DNA of 64,000 nt from Methylosinus sp. LW4 (GCF_000379125.1 NZ_KB900626.1:3110667-3174666); one strand, 5' to 3'. Positions 52,882 through 61,896 are shown, counted from the first letter of the stretch. The notes: generated from the sequence alone by a model not told the origin. Numbers and translations are program-made.

Positions 52882-53552
52882 TTCTCGAACCCTGGGACGA
52901 ACTCGCCCGCGCCCGCACCGCCGCGGGCGACGAGCTGCTGCTGCGCCGGCGCGGCGGAATCTATGAAATCCGCTGCAACGGCTATGACCTCATGTCCAAC
53001 CGAGCGCATCGCTCGGAGGAGGCGCTGGCCCGGCTCGCCCTCGCCGAGATCAGCGCCGCCATGCCGCGCATTCTGGTCGGCGGCCTCGGCATGGGCTTCA
53101 CCCTGCGCGCCGCGCTCGACGCCGCCCCGCGAGAGGCGCGGATCACCGTCGCCGAGCTGCTCCCCGAGATCATCGCCTGGAATCGCGGCCCCCTCGCGCC
53201 GCTGGCCGGCCGTCCGCTCGAGGACGCCCGCGTGGAAGCGCGGGAGGGCGACGTCGCCGCGCTGATGGAGGCGGAAGCCTGCGCCTATGACGCCATCCTC
53301 CTCGACATAGACAATGGCCCAGAGGCGGTGCTCTGCGACATTAATTCCGCGCTCTTCTCCGCGCGCGGCCTGCGCAATATGCAGCGCGCCCTCGCCCCGG
53401 CGGGCGTGCTCGCCGTCTGGTCCGCCGATCCCTCGCCCGGCTTCGAACAGCGTCTCGAGGAGACGCGCTTCTCCTTCCGCGCCGAGGAGATCGCCGCGCG
53501 CGGCGCCGAGGGCGATCCCCGCCACACGATTTATCTCGCGCGCGCCCGCTGA
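52878..53552 (+). CDS. Spermidine synthase-like methyltransferase-fold protein
   Basis: A 224-residue Rossmann-fold protein. GGLGMGFTLRAAL is the nucleotide/SAM-type glycine motif, TVAELLPEIIAWNRG supplies the acidic ribose-binding position and DAILLDIDNGPEA resembles the spermidine-synthase catalytic region. It lacks the N-terminal beta domain of full spermidine synthases, so polyamine synthesis is not assured. The start is TTG 52878, overlapping the stop of the DUF4260 gene by four bases. Confidence 0.75.
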   Translation: MILEPWDELARARTAAGDELLLRRRGGIYEIRCNGYDLMSNRAHRSEEALARLALAEISAAMPRILVGGLGMGFTLRAALDAAPREARITVAELLPEIIAWNRGPLAPLAGRPLEDARVEAREGDVAALMEAEACAYDAILLDIDNGPEAVLCDINSALFSARGLRNMQRALAPAGVLAVWSADPSPGFEQRLEETRFSFRAEEIAARGAEGDPRHTIYLARAR

Positions 53553-53557
53553 TCGCG

Positions 53558-55315
53558 TCAAGCGGGCTCCAGCGCAGCCTCTGCGTTCTCGCGACGCTGC
53601 GCCGCCCACATTTTCGCATAGCGGCCATCGGCGGCGAGCAGAGCGTCATGCGAGCCGCGCTCGACGATCGCGCCCTCCTCGAGCACGATGATCTCGTCCG
53701 CCTCGACCACGGTCGATAAACGATGCGCCACGACGAAGCGCGTCACGCCTCGGGCTACATTGGCGATCCGCTCTTGAATGATGCGCTCGGTGCGCGTGTC
53801 CAGCGCAGAGGTCGCCTCGTCGAGGACGAGAAGCCGAGGACGCTTCAACAGCGCGCGCGCGATGGCGACGCGCTGCTTCTCGCCGCCGGAAAGCCGCAGG
53901 CCGCGCTCTCCGACGATCGTGTTCTCGCCCTGCGGCAGGCGCACGATGACATCATCCAACCCGGCCGCGCTCATCGCCGCCTCGATCTCCTCGCGCGGGG
54001 CCTCCGGCCGCGCAAAGCGGATGTTGTCGATGAGCGTTTCATTGAACAGCACGCAATCCTGCGGCACGAGAGCGAGAGCGCCGCGCAACGCGCGGAGATC
54101 CAGATCCTCGATAGGGACGCCGTCGAAGCGGATGGCTCCTCGCTGCGGCTCGTGGAAGCGGAACAGCAGCCGCGCGAGCGTCGACTTCCCGCCGCCGCTG
54201 GACCCGACGACAGCGAGCGTTCGCCCGGGCGGAATGACGAAACTCACCTCGCGCAGCGTCGGACGATCTGGATGATGCGAATAGCGGAGCGCCTCGACGC
54301 CGACCGACAGCGGTCCCTCGCCCGCCAGCGCCTCGCCGCCGGGTGAAAGCTCGGCCTCGGTCTTCTCCGTTAGAATAGCGAGCATGCGCTCGACCTGTGC
54401 GCCGCTGCGGATGACCTCACGCCAAACGAGCGTGAAATGCTCGATCGGCCGGACGACTTGCGTGAGATAGAGCGCGACGAGCAGCAGATCGCTCGGCGGG
54501 CCGCCGCTCGTCTCGAGCCGCATCACGGCGAGAGCGAATATGCCGCCGAAAGAAAGAGTGAAGACGACGGTCAGCGCGATCTGATTTCGCGCGCCTTGCG
54601 CGGAATGACGCAACCATCCCGCCTCGGCTTGTTCGAAAAGACCGCGGAGCCGCGTCATCACGGCGCGCTCGGCGACGAAAGCCTTCACAGTCTCGAAATT
54701 CAGCAGGCTTTCCATAAAGAGATTCGAGGCCTTGCCATCCTGCTCCAGCGCCAGCATCGCTGTGTCTCGATACCCCTTCATCGAGGTCGCGAAAGTCGCC
54801 GCATAGATCGCGACGAAAGCCGTATAGGCCGCGAGCATGGACGCGTCGAAGAGATGCGACAGGACGCCAGCGGCCGCGATGATTTCGATCGCCATCGGCA
54901 GAAGGCCGGCGACCATGGAGAGCAGATGGCGGCAGGCGTTTACGCCTTCCGAAATGGTGCGGCCGAGCTCGCCGGTCTTGCGCGTCAGATGAAACGCATA
55001 TGGCAGATCGAGCGCGTGCGCATAGACTTTGCTCGAGATCGCGTGGACGAGTCGCCGCTCGACCGACATTGTAAAGGGCGTCGCGATCGTCGGCGCCAGC
55101 CGCGCCGCCCCGAGCAGCCCCACATAGAGGCAGACCGCGAGCGTCGAGCCTGCGGCGTCGGCGTGGCTGAAGAGATCGACCGCGCGGCCGAGCGCCAACG
55201 GCGCCACCGCCTGGAACAAGGCGCCGAGCGCCGTGAGCGCCGTTGTCGCGACAGTGAGGCCGAGGAGTCGCGGCCCGACGGCCTCCAGAATGAATTTTGG
55301 AATGCTTTTCGACAT
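53558..55315 (-). CDS. ABC exporter with fused permease and ATPase (ATM1/HMT1-like)
   Basis: A 585-residue half-transporter. Six membrane helices occupy residues 15-310, and the nucleotide-binding domain has Walker A VGSSGGGKST, signature LSGGEKQR, Walker B LLVLDEATSALD and H-loop AHRLST. The closest architectural relatives are ATM1/HMT1-type exporters of iron-sulfur precursors or glutathione-metal complexes, but lipid or drug export cannot be excluded. ATG 55315 (MSKSIPKFILEAVGP) is chosen since upstream residues are not hydrophobic or conserved. It runs leftward and ends five bp from the spermidine-synthase-like gene. Confidence 0.9.
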   Translation of the reverse strand: MSKSIPKFILEAVGPRLLGLTVATTALTALGALFQAVAPLALGRAVDLFSHADAAGSTLAVCLYVGLLGAARLAPTIATPFTMSVERRLVHAISSKVYAHALDLPYAFHLTRKTGELGRTISEGVNACRHLLSMVAGLLPMAIEIIAAAGVLSHLFDASMLAAYTAFVAIYAATFATSMKGYRDTAMLALEQDGKASNLFMESLLNFETVKAFVAERAVMTRLRGLFEQAEAGWLRHSAQGARNQIALTVVFTLSFGGIFALAVMRLETSGGPPSDLLLVALYLTQVVRPIEHFTLVWREVIRSGAQVERMLAILTEKTEAELSPGGEALAGEGPLSVGVEALRYSHHPDRPTLREVSFVIPPGRTLAVVGSSGGGKSTLARLLFRFHEPQRGAIRFDGVPIEDLDLRALRGALALVPQDCVLFNETLIDNIRFARPEAPREEIEAAMSAAGLDDVIVRLPQGENTIVGERGLRLSGGEKQRVAIARALLKRPRLLVLDEATSALDTRTERIIQERIANVARGVTRFVVAHRLSTVVEADEIIVLEEGAIVERGSHDALLAADGRYAKMWAAQRRENAEAALEPA

Positions 55316-55559
55316 TTGCGAGCCTTTCGCCGCTTCGGCTCCGCGCAAACGATAAAAGAACCAATCGCTTTCGACCGAATCGAAAGAGGGCGCATCCGTT
55401 AATAGAGAAGCCCGAGCCGCGCAAGCCCGCGGCGCCGACGATGTTCGATTTCCTCCCCCGCCCCTACGCGCTCATGCGAATTCCACGAGTCTGACGCTTT
55501 TCGGGCTAATATGCGGGACCGAATCTCGCTCCACGAATCGCACCCCGAGAGGACGATCG

Positions 55560-56993
55560 ATGCTTTTTCTTCGGCGCCATTTCATTGCGGCTCTCGCTCT
55601 GCTCACGCTCGCCGCGCCGGCGGCGCTGGCGGAGACGCTGCTCGCGCCCCAGCAGGAGCGCGCCCTGCCGCAGTCGCGCGCCGATGTGATCCTATCCTTC
55701 GCGCCCATCGTGAAACGGACGACGCCCGCCGTCGTCAATGTGTTCGCGACGCGCATCGAGCAGCGGCCGGCCAATCCCTTCTTCGACGATCCGATCTTCC
55801 GCCGCTTCTTCGGCGAGGGCGGCGGCGGGGGCGGCCAGCGCGGGCCGACGGCGCAATCGCTCGGCTCCGGCGTCATCGTCGACGCCTCCGGCCTCGTCGT
55901 CACCAATAATCACGTCATCGAGGGCATGACCGATGTGAAGGTCTCGCTCTCAGACAAGCGCGAGATAGCGGCGAAAATCCTGCTGCGCGATCCGCGCACC
56001 GATCTCGCCGTGCTGAAGCTGACCGAGGCCGCGACCTATCCCACCATGGAGCTCGGCGATTCGGACGCGCTCGAGGTCGGCGATCTCGTGCTCGCCATCG
56101 GCAATCCTTTCGGCGTCGGGCAGACGGTGACGCAAGGCATCGTCTCGGCGCTGGCGCGCACGCAGGTCGGCATTTCCGACTATGGCTTCTTCATCCAGAC
56201 CGACGCCTCCATCAATCCCGGCAATTCCGGCGGCCCGCTCGTCGACATGGCCGGGCGCGTCATCGGCATAAATTCGGCGATCTTCTCCAAATCGGGCGGC
56301 TCGGTCGGCATCGGCTTCGCGATTCCCGTCAATATGGTCAAGATCGTCGTGGCGGCGGCCAAGGGCGGCGGCAAGCAGGTGAAGCGCCCGTGGCTCGGCG
56401 CCACGCTGCAAAATCTCTCCAAGGAGATTTCCGACAGCCTCGGCCTCGAGCGCCCCGCCGGCGCGCTGGTCGCCGATCTCTACCCCAAAGGCCCGGCGCT
56501 CGACGCTGGGCTGAAGCGCGGCGACGTCATCGTCGCCGTGGACGGCCAATCGGCCGATGATCCAGAGGCGCTCGGCTATCGCCTCGCCACCAAGCCGCTG
56601 GGCGGTCAGGCGACGCTGGGCGTGCTGCGCGGAGGCAAGACCATCGCCGTGCCTCTGAAGCTCTCCGCCGCGCCCGAAGTCCCGGCGCGCGATGCGGTGA
56701 AGGTGAAAGGCCCGTCGCCCTTCGCCGGCGCGACGGTCGTCAACATCTCCCCCGCCGTGCTGGAGGAATTCTCCGTGCAGGGCGCGATCAACGGCGTCGT
56801 CGTCGCGGAGATCGACCCGCAATCGGTCGCCGCGCAGCTCAATCTGCAAAAGGGCGACGTGATCCTCGTCGTCAATGACGAGAAGATCGCCACCACCCGC
56901 GACCTCGAGCGGGCGACGATCAACCGCCATTATTATTGGAAGATCACGCTGGCCCGCGAGGGACAGGTGATGACGACGGTGGTGGGCGGGTGA
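55560..56993 (+). CDS. DegP/DegQ-type periplasmic serine protease (Do family)
   Basis: A 477-residue HtrA-family protease. A signal peptide (cleavage after AALA, residue 24) is followed by the trypsin-like domain with triad His in NNHVIEG, Asp in RTDLAVLKL and Ser in GNSGGPLV, then two PDZ domains (about 285-380 and 395-475). It degrades or chaperones misfolded envelope proteins. Its stop codon overlaps the GTG start of the next small frameshifted gene by four bases (GTGA). Confidence 0.94.
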   Translation: MLFLRRHFIAALALLTLAAPAALAETLLAPQQERALPQSRADVILSFAPIVKRTTPAVVNVFATRIEQRPANPFFDDPIFRRFFGEGGGGGGQRGPTAQSLGSGVIVDASGLVVTNNHVIEGMTDVKVSLSDKREIAAKILLRDPRTDLAVLKLTEAATYPTMELGDSDALEVGDLVLAIGNPFGVGQTVTQGIVSALARTQVGISDYGFFIQTDASINPGNSGGPLVDMAGRVIGINSAIFSKSGGSVGIGFAIPVNMVKIVVAAAKGGGKQVKRPWLGATLQNLSKEISDSLGLERPAGALVADLYPKGPALDAGLKRGDVIVAVDGQSADDPEALGYRLATKPLGGQATLGVLRGGKTIAVPLKLSAAPEVPARDAVKVKGPSPFAGATVVNISPAVLEEFSVQGAINGVVVAEIDPQSVAAQLNLQKGDVILVVNDEKIATTRDLERATINRHYYWKITLAREGQVMTTVVGG

Positions 56994-57306
56994 GCGGCGC
57001 CGACCGCGTCGAATATCGGCTCGAGCTCTGCGACACATCGGGCGAGCATCGCCCGATCGCGATCTTCCGCGCGGCGAGCCCTTTTCCGCCGGTCGGCGTC
57101 GGCGAGCGCTTCGACGACGAGGGCTGGCCGCGCCTCGACCCACATGACCCTCCGGGCTCGGCGGCGGCGCCGCGGCGCTACATTGTGCATTCCTCGAGCA
57201 TGTGGTCACGCGCGGCGACGGCGTGATCCTCGCCCGCTATTGCCTCAATCTCACGCCCTTCGACGGCGATCGCTCGCCGGTGTGGGGGCCGAGCGATCCG
57301 ATATGA
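56990..57306 (+). pseudogene. Small gene with apparent frameshift downstream of the Do protease gene
   Basis: From GTG 56990 the first frame reads SGADRVEYRLELCDTSGEH and on to AAAPRRYIVHS (about 57195), then continues as low-quality residues to a stop at 57226. A second frame, offset by one base, takes over near 57185-57200 with LEHVVTRGDGVILARYCLNL and ends GPSDPI at 57306. Joined, they would make an ordinary protein of about 105 residues, coupled to the protease by a GTGA overlap. A one-base indel around 57175-57200, or a sequencing error, explains the pattern. Function unknown. Confidence 0.45.
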
Positions 57307-57327
57307 CAGGCGTCGAGCGCATGTCGC

Positions 57328-57774
57328 TCACAGACAGGGATTCATCACCGGCTCGCGCGGAACCGCGAGCAGCTTTTTCACCGATTCGCGCAACGCCTGC
57401 GGCGTGACGCTGCGGAATGGCTCGAGATCGCGATTCTCGCAGAATTTGCGCGCCGAGGCGGCCTCCGATTGCGCGGCGCGGCGCTTGAACGCCTCGAGCG
57501 ACGCGCGCGTCGGATGCAGCGAGGAATTGGCGAGAATGAATTCGTCGATCGATTTGATCGCTTCGTCGATGGCGTCGTCCGCCGCGCTGCGAGCCACGCC
57601 GCACGCATTCGCATAATGCTGAACGGTCAGATAGATCGACCAGGCGCAGAGCACCGCTCCGGCGCCGCTGCGGTCCGCCTCGAATTGCCGTGGGCCGAGG
57701 ACCATCGCCTCCTCGCCGGCGGCAGCCGTCGCCGATAGGGCGACGCAAATCGCAATGATTTTCGCATAACGCAT
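57328..57774 (-). CDS. Secreted hypothetical protein with four cysteines
   Basis: A 148-residue protein with a signal peptide (cleavage after ATAAA) and a helical mature domain with four cysteines (in VLCAW, NACGV, KFCEN and NPCL), suited to two disulfides. Start ATG 57774 follows AAAGGGA. The frame extends upstream but those residues are basic and unlike a signal. It is divergent from the small membrane protein gene at 57908 and shares its upstream region with the Crp-like dyad at 57814. Not recognised. Confidence 0.7.
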   Translation of the reverse strand: MRYAKIIAICVALSATAAAGEEAMVLGPRQFEADRSGAGAVLCAWSIYLTVQHYANACGVARSAADDAIDEAIKSIDEFILANSSLHPTRASLEAFKRRAAQSEAASARKFCENRDLEPFRSVTPQALRESVKKLLAVPREPVMNPCL

Positions 57775-57813
57775 TTCGGGCAATCCCTTTCTCTCGAAAG
57801 CCGAGCGCGCCCC

Positions 57814-57829
57814 TGTGCGCCTACGCACA
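57814..57829. promoter_or_regulatory. Crp-like dyad TGTGC-N6-GCACA, copy 1
   Basis: A perfect five-base inverted repeat with six-base spacer, the same geometry as Crp sites, lies 40 bp upstream of the leftward secreted-protein gene and 79 bp upstream of the rightward small gene. A second copy with similar flanks is at 58207-58222. Confidence 0.5.
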
Positions 57830-57907
57830 AACACGCGGGCGCCGCTCTCCTACAACAGCATCGTTCGCCGGAGATGACGCCGACGACGCGCTGGTGGAGA
57901 GAATACA

Positions 57908-58204
57908 ATGACTTTCGCCGTTACCGAATTCGCTTCGCGCCCCGTCCGCACCGACGCCGCCATGCGCATGGCTTTCATGATCCTCGGCGCGACCGTCGCG
58001 CTGGCCGGCGCCAAGGCCTTTCTGGCGCAGAGCGTCGCCGCCCCCGTGCCGCCGACCGCGCCGGTCGCCTCCATCGCCGAGCCGGCGAGCTTCGCCGCCG
58101 CCGACGCCGCGCAGAGCGTCTGCCGTCCCGTCGTCGTCGAGATCGACGAAGGCTATGGCGTGCGCGGCCAGGTCACGCGCTGGGTCTGCCGCAAGGCCTA
58201 TTGA
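57908..58204 (+). CDS. Small membrane-anchored protein, first of two tandem paralogues
   Basis: A 98-residue protein: N-terminal MTFAVTEFASRPV, a membrane helix (AFMILGATVALAGAKAFL, about 22-39), an Ala/Pro-rich linker and a C-terminal domain with Cys72 and Cys94 in CRPVVVE...WVCRKA. The next gene encodes a protein with nearly the same N-terminus and C-terminus, so the two are a tandem duplication. The two cysteines probably form a disulfide outside the membrane. Not recognised. Confidence 0.7.
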   Translation: MTFAVTEFASRPVRTDAAMRMAFMILGATVALAGAKAFLAQSVAAPVPPTAPVASIAEPASFAAADAAQSVCRPVVVEIDEGYGVRGQVTRWVCRKAY

Positions 58205-58206
58205 TC

Positions 58207-58222
58207 TGTGCCCTCGCGCACA
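58207..58222. promoter_or_regulatory. Crp-like dyad TGTGC-N6-GCACA, copy 2
   Basis: Same arms and spacing as 57814-57829, followed in both places by a conserved CAAAC...CTCCT-ACAAC stretch, and lying 97 bp before the second paralogue. The repeated layout shows that the regulatory region was duplicated with the gene. Confidence 0.5.
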
Positions 58223-58318
58223 AACGCCGAGGACGCCTCTCCTTACAACTCGCCTCATACGCAGGGCGCGCGTCGCCTATGACACGAACCGAGCATGACA
58301 CGAACCGAGGATGAGACA

Positions 58319-58582
58319 ATGACCTTCGCCATTTCCGAATTCGCCTCGCGCCCCGTCGAGACCGGCTCCGCGATCAAAATCGCCTTCGTCATTCTGGGCG
58401 CGACGGTCGCTCTCGCCGGCGCCAAGGCCTTCCTCTCGCGCAGCGCCGCGCCCGTCGCCGAGCCGGTCGTCTTCGCCGTCGCCGAGCATGCGCAGGACCG
58501 CTGCCGCTTCGTTCCGGTCGAGTCCGAGGCCGGCCTCGCCAAGGGCCAGGCGATCCGCATCGTCTGCCGCAAGGCGCGCTGA
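58319..58582 (+). CDS. Small membrane-anchored protein, second of two tandem paralogues
   Basis: An 87-residue paralogue of the preceding protein: MTFAISEFASRPVETGS, helix IAFVILGATVALAGAKAF, shorter linker and Cys62/Cys83 in DRCRFVPVE...IVCRKA. The first 40 residues differ at about a dozen positions from the first copy, while the linker is shorter by ten residues. ATG 58319 is chosen because it gives the conserved MTFA start. Function unknown. Confidence 0.7.
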   Translation: MTFAISEFASRPVETGSAIKIAFVILGATVALAGAKAFLSRSAAPVAEPVVFAVAEHAQDRCRFVPVESEAGLAKGQAIRIVCRKAR

Positions 58583-58587
58583 AACGA

Positions 58588-59274
58588 TCAGAGCTTCACG
58601 AAACGATAGCCGACCCCCGGCTCCGTCAGAAGGATCGCCGGCGCGGCGGCGTCATCCTCGATCTTGGCGCGCAGCTGGCCGATGAAGACGCGCAAATATT
58701 GCGTGTCCTCGCCATGCGCCGGACCCCATACGGCCGTCAGAATCTGGCGATGCGTCAGCAGCCGGTCCGCGTGACGCGCGAGCGTCGCCAATAGCTCATA
58801 TTCCTTGGGCGTCAGCTTCACGGCGACGCTATTCTTCGTCACTCGCCGCCGCGCGAGATCGATGCGCAGCCCGCCGCTCTCTATCTCGGCGGCCTCGGCC
58901 ACGGTCCTCGCGCCATGGCGGAGCGCCGCGCGCAGCCGCGCCAGCAATTCGCCGATCGAGAAGGGCTTTTCCACATAATCGTCGGCGCCGGCGTCGAGCG
59001 CGGCGATCTTCTCCGCCTCGCGGTCGCGCGCCGAGAGAATGAGGATCGGCACTTGCGAGAAGGCGCGCGCCTGTCGCAGCGCCTCCTTGCCGTCCATATC
59101 CGGCAGGCCGAGATCGAGCAGCACGGCGTCCGGCGCGCTGGCGGCGATCGCCTTCAGCGCCTCGCGGCCGGTTGCGGCCTCCAGCGTCTCATAGCCGCTC
59201 GCGGCGAGCGCCGGCCGCAGCACGCGCAGCATTTGCGGCTCATCGTCGACGATCAATATGCGCGGGCCGCTCAT
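58588..59274 (-). CDS. KdpE-like OmpR-family response regulator
   Basis: A 228-residue regulator. The receiver has phospho-acceptor Asp in VLLDLGLPDMDG, switch Ser in LILSAR and Lys in YVEKPFS; the winged-helix domain holds LTPKEYELLATLARHADRLLTHRQIL and the TEPGVGYRFV end typical of KdpE. No kdpD or kdpFABC gene is adjacent, so it is an orphan here and its role in potassium response is unproven. Start ATG 59274 gives the standard MSGPRILIVDDEP N-terminus. Confidence 0.88.
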   Translation of the reverse strand: MSGPRILIVDDEPQMLRVLRPALAASGYETLEAATGREALKAIAASAPDAVLLDLGLPDMDGKEALRQARAFSQVPILILSARDREAEKIAALDAGADDYVEKPFSIGELLARLRAALRHGARTVAEAAEIESGGLRIDLARRRVTKNSVAVKLTPKEYELLATLARHADRLLTHRQILTAVWGPAHGEDTQYLRVFIGQLRAKIEDDAAAPAILLTEPGVGYRFVKL

Positions 59275-59466
59275 GCCGTCTCGTCGCTCATGCGTTTCGC
59301 CGTTCATGCGATTCTTGCGCCCCAGTCGCATAATCCGCTTCGCGGCGCCATACAACGGCGCCGATTCGCGCCGATTTGAGTCGGCCGCCGCCCGGCTCTA
59401 GAGTGCTTTCGAGCGCGGCAGGGAACCGGTTCGCGTGAAGACAGCACGACCGAACGACGAGAAGCG

Positions 59467-60111
59467 ATGCCGCAAGATCAGTCCGAAGATTTCGCCCGCC
59501 TCTATCTGGCGACGCCCCGCCTCGCCGAGGTCGAGCCCTTTCTGCCGCGCCTTTCCGCCGCGCTGGCGGCCGCCGAGGTCGCGAGCCTGCTGCTGCGCCT
59601 CGAGACCCTGCCCCCTGCGGCGGCCGAGCGCGCGATAAGCGCGGTCGCGGCCATAGCGCAGCCGGCGGGCGTCGCGCTCCTCATCGAGGGCGAGCCGGAG
59701 CTGGTCTCGCGCTGCGGCGCGGATGGGCTGCATCTTCCCTATGCCGAAAAGCGCCTCGCTGCGGCGATAAAGCGCCTCTCGCCCGATTTCATCGTCGGCG
59801 TCGGCGCTCTCGCCTCGCGCGACGAGGCCATGCGCGCCGGCGAGGCGGGCGCCGATTATCTCCTCTTCGGCGATATAGGCGAGGATGGCGCGCCGCCCTC
59901 TCTCGAATGGACCGCCGAGCGCGTCGCCTGGTGGGCGGAGATTTTCAACACGCCTTGCGTGGCGCTGGCGCATAGCCTCGCCGAGGTCGGCCCGCTCTCC
60001 GCCGCCGGCGCGGAATTCGTGAGCCTGGACGCCGCAGTGTGGGACGATCCGCGCGGCCCGGCGGAGGCCATGCGCGAAGCGGCGCGGCTCGTCCGGGAGG
60101 CGGCGAAATGA
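59467..60111 (+). CDS. ThiE/TenI-family protein (thiamine phosphate synthase-like)
   Basis: A 214-residue TIM-barrel protein with the family outline: LYLATP at the start, GADGLHLP, VGVGALASRDEAMRAGEAGADYLLFG and a final AGAEFVSLDAAVW. Several residues that bind pyrophosphate in ThiE are altered (the GADGVHLGQ Gln and the IGGI glycines are not seen), so it may not catalyse thiamine phosphate formation and is closer to TenI-like or uncharacterised relatives. It overlaps the Sel1-repeat gene by four bases. Confidence 0.75.
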   Translation: MPQDQSEDFARLYLATPRLAEVEPFLPRLSAALAAAEVASLLLRLETLPPAAAERAISAVAAIAQPAGVALLIEGEPELVSRCGADGLHLPYAEKRLAAAIKRLSPDFIVGVGALASRDEAMRAGEAGADYLLFGDIGEDGAPPSLEWTAERVAWWAEIFNTPCVALAHSLAEVGPLSAAGAEFVSLDAAVWDDPRGPAEAMREAARLVREAAK

Positions 60112-60998
60112 GCAAGCCCCTCGCTTTCGCCTTGCTCCTGCTCGCCGCCCCGGCCCTCGCGGCCGAGCCGGCGCCGCCGGCCGCCGATCTCGCCTTCGGC
60201 GCCTATCAGCGCGGGGACTATGTCGCCGCCATGGGCGAAGCGCAAAAGCGCCTCGCCGCAAATCCCAGGGACGCCGCCGCCCTGACGCTGATCGGCCGGC
60301 TCTATCTCGACGGGCAGGGCGTCGCGCGTGACCGCGCCCAGGCGATGCAATGGTTCCGCCGCGCCGCCGACGCCGGCGGCAAGGACGCCGCCTATTTCTT
60401 CGGCGCGGCCTCGCTCACCGGCCGCGACACCGCCAAGGACCGCGCGCTCGCGAAAACCTATCTCGAGAAGGCCGAAGGCCACGCGGCGGCGCTGCAGCTA
60501 TTGGGCGAGCTGTGGCTCGAGAATGACGGCAAGGAGCCGGATTTCGCCAAGGCGCAGGCCTATTTCCGCCGCGCCGCCGAGCTGGACAATTCCGACGCCG
60601 CCTATGCGCTGGCGCTGCTCTACAAAAACGGCCGCGGCGCGCCGGCCGACCCCGCCGAGGCCGCCAATTGGCTGCGCAAGGCCTCCGAGGCAGGCCATAC
60701 CGCGGCCATGGTGGAATTCGCGATCATGGAGTTCAACGGCGCCGGCGTCGCGCGCGACCGCGCCCATGCGGTGAAGCTGCTGCGGCAGGCGGCCGCCGCC
60801 GGCAATGTGGTGGCGCAAAATCGCCTTGCGCGGCTGCTGGCCGAAGGGCTCGGCGTCGAGAAGAACCATTCCGAGGCCATGCTGTGGAACAGCCGCGCCA
60901 AGGCCGCCGGCCTGGTGGACGAAAAGCTCGACGCGCTGCTGGAGACGACCATTCCTCCGGCCGAAAAGCCCGCCGCTCCGCCGCCGGCCGCGAAATAG
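60108..60998 (+). CDS. Sel1-repeat (TPR-like) periplasmic protein
   Basis: A 296-residue protein with a signal peptide (cleavage after PALAA, residue 19) and about six Sel1-like helical repeats (LYLDGQGVARDRAQAMQWFRRAADAG is typical) between residues 30 and 275. Such proteins serve as adaptors in envelope or signalling complexes. Start ATG 60108 overlaps the preceding stop (ATGA). The end is Pro/Ala-rich (PPAEKPAAPPPAAK). Confidence 0.88.
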   Translation: MSKPLAFALLLLAAPALAAEPAPPAADLAFGAYQRGDYVAAMGEAQKRLAANPRDAAALTLIGRLYLDGQGVARDRAQAMQWFRRAADAGGKDAAYFFGAASLTGRDTAKDRALAKTYLEKAEGHAAALQLLGELWLENDGKEPDFAKAQAYFRRAAELDNSDAAYALALLYKNGRGAPADPAEAANWLRKASEAGHTAAMVEFAIMEFNGAGVARDRAHAVKLLRQAAAAGNVVAQNRLARLLAEGLGVEKNHSEAMLWNSRAKAAGLVDEKLDALLETTIPPAEKPAAPPPAAK

Positions 60999-61004
60999 CT
61001 CGGC

Positions 61005-61865
61005 ATGGCGAGCCTTTCGGCGCATCTTTCGCGCGCCTTTCTGCGCCGCTTCCTGCGCCCGCGCATCTGCGGCGAAGGCGGAGCGGGCGCCGTGGCGCAG
61101 GCGCTGAATCTGCGCTTTCCCTGGCCGCCCGCCGGCGGCGCCGAAGCCGACCCGGAAACTCCCGGCGAATGGATCAGAGCGCGCGCGCCGAAGGCGACGC
61201 TGCTCTATCTGCATGGCGGCGCCTATATGGCCGGCGCGCCGCGCCTCTATCGTTCGACCGCCCGCTTTTTCGCGAAGGCAGGATTCGATGTCTTCACCCC
61301 CGCCTATCGGCTGGCGCCCGAGCATCGTTTTCCCGCCGCGCTCGACGATCTGAGCGCCGCCTATGAGCGCCTCGCCGCGCGCGGACCTTTGGCGCTCGCC
61401 GGCGATTCGGCCGGCGGCGGATTGGCGCTCGCCTTGATGCTGCGTCTGCGCGCGCGCGGCCTGCCGCTCCCCAGCGCGGCGGCGCTGTTCTCGCCCTGGA
61501 CCGATCTTTCGACGAGCGGCGCCTCGACGCGCGACAATGAGGGAAAGGACCCGATCTTCACGCGGCGCGCGCTGCGGCTCGCCGCGCGGCAATATCTCGG
61601 CGAGGCGAGCGCGAAGGACCCGGAGGCGTCGCCGCTGCTCGGCGATCTCTCCGGCCTGCCGCCGCTCCTGCTGCATGTGGGCGAGGACGAGATGCTGCTC
61701 GACGATTCGCGACGCCTCGCCGAGCGCGCCGCGGCGGCGGGAACCTATGTGGAGCTGACGGTTTTCCCGCTGGTTCCGCATGGCTGGCAATTGGGCGCCG
61801 CCTTCATGCCGGAAGCGCGCGCGTCGCTGCGCGAGGCGGCGGCGTTTCTGGCGCGGCGCGCGTAG
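61005..61865 (+). CDS. HSL-family alpha/beta hydrolase (esterase)
   Basis: A 286-residue hormone-sensitive-lipase-like esterase. HGGAYMAG forms the oxyanion motif, GDSAGGG carries the nucleophile Ser, GEDEMLLDDS the acid and PHGWQ the histidine. No signal peptide is obvious, so it is likely cytoplasmic. It begins seven bp after the Sel1-repeat gene. Substrate is unknown; short acyl esters are usual for the family. Confidence 0.9.
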   Translation: MASLSAHLSRAFLRRFLRPRICGEGGAGAVAQALNLRFPWPPAGGAEADPETPGEWIRARAPKATLLYLHGGAYMAGAPRLYRSTARFFAKAGFDVFTPAYRLAPEHRFPAALDDLSAAYERLAARGPLALAGDSAGGGLALALMLRLRARGLPLPSAAALFSPWTDLSTSGASTRDNEGKDPIFTRRALRLAARQYLGEASAKDPEASPLLGDLSGLPPLLLHVGEDEMLLDDSRRLAERAAAAGTYVELTVFPLVPHGWQLGAAFMPEARASLREAAAFLARRA

Positions 61866-61896
61866 ACCTTCCTTAGCCAAGGCAAACGGACGCGCT

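Noticed and set aside
58588..59274. Assigning a kdp potassium operon
   Set aside because: Only a KdpE-like regulator is present; no KdpD sensor or KdpFABC pump gene flanks it.
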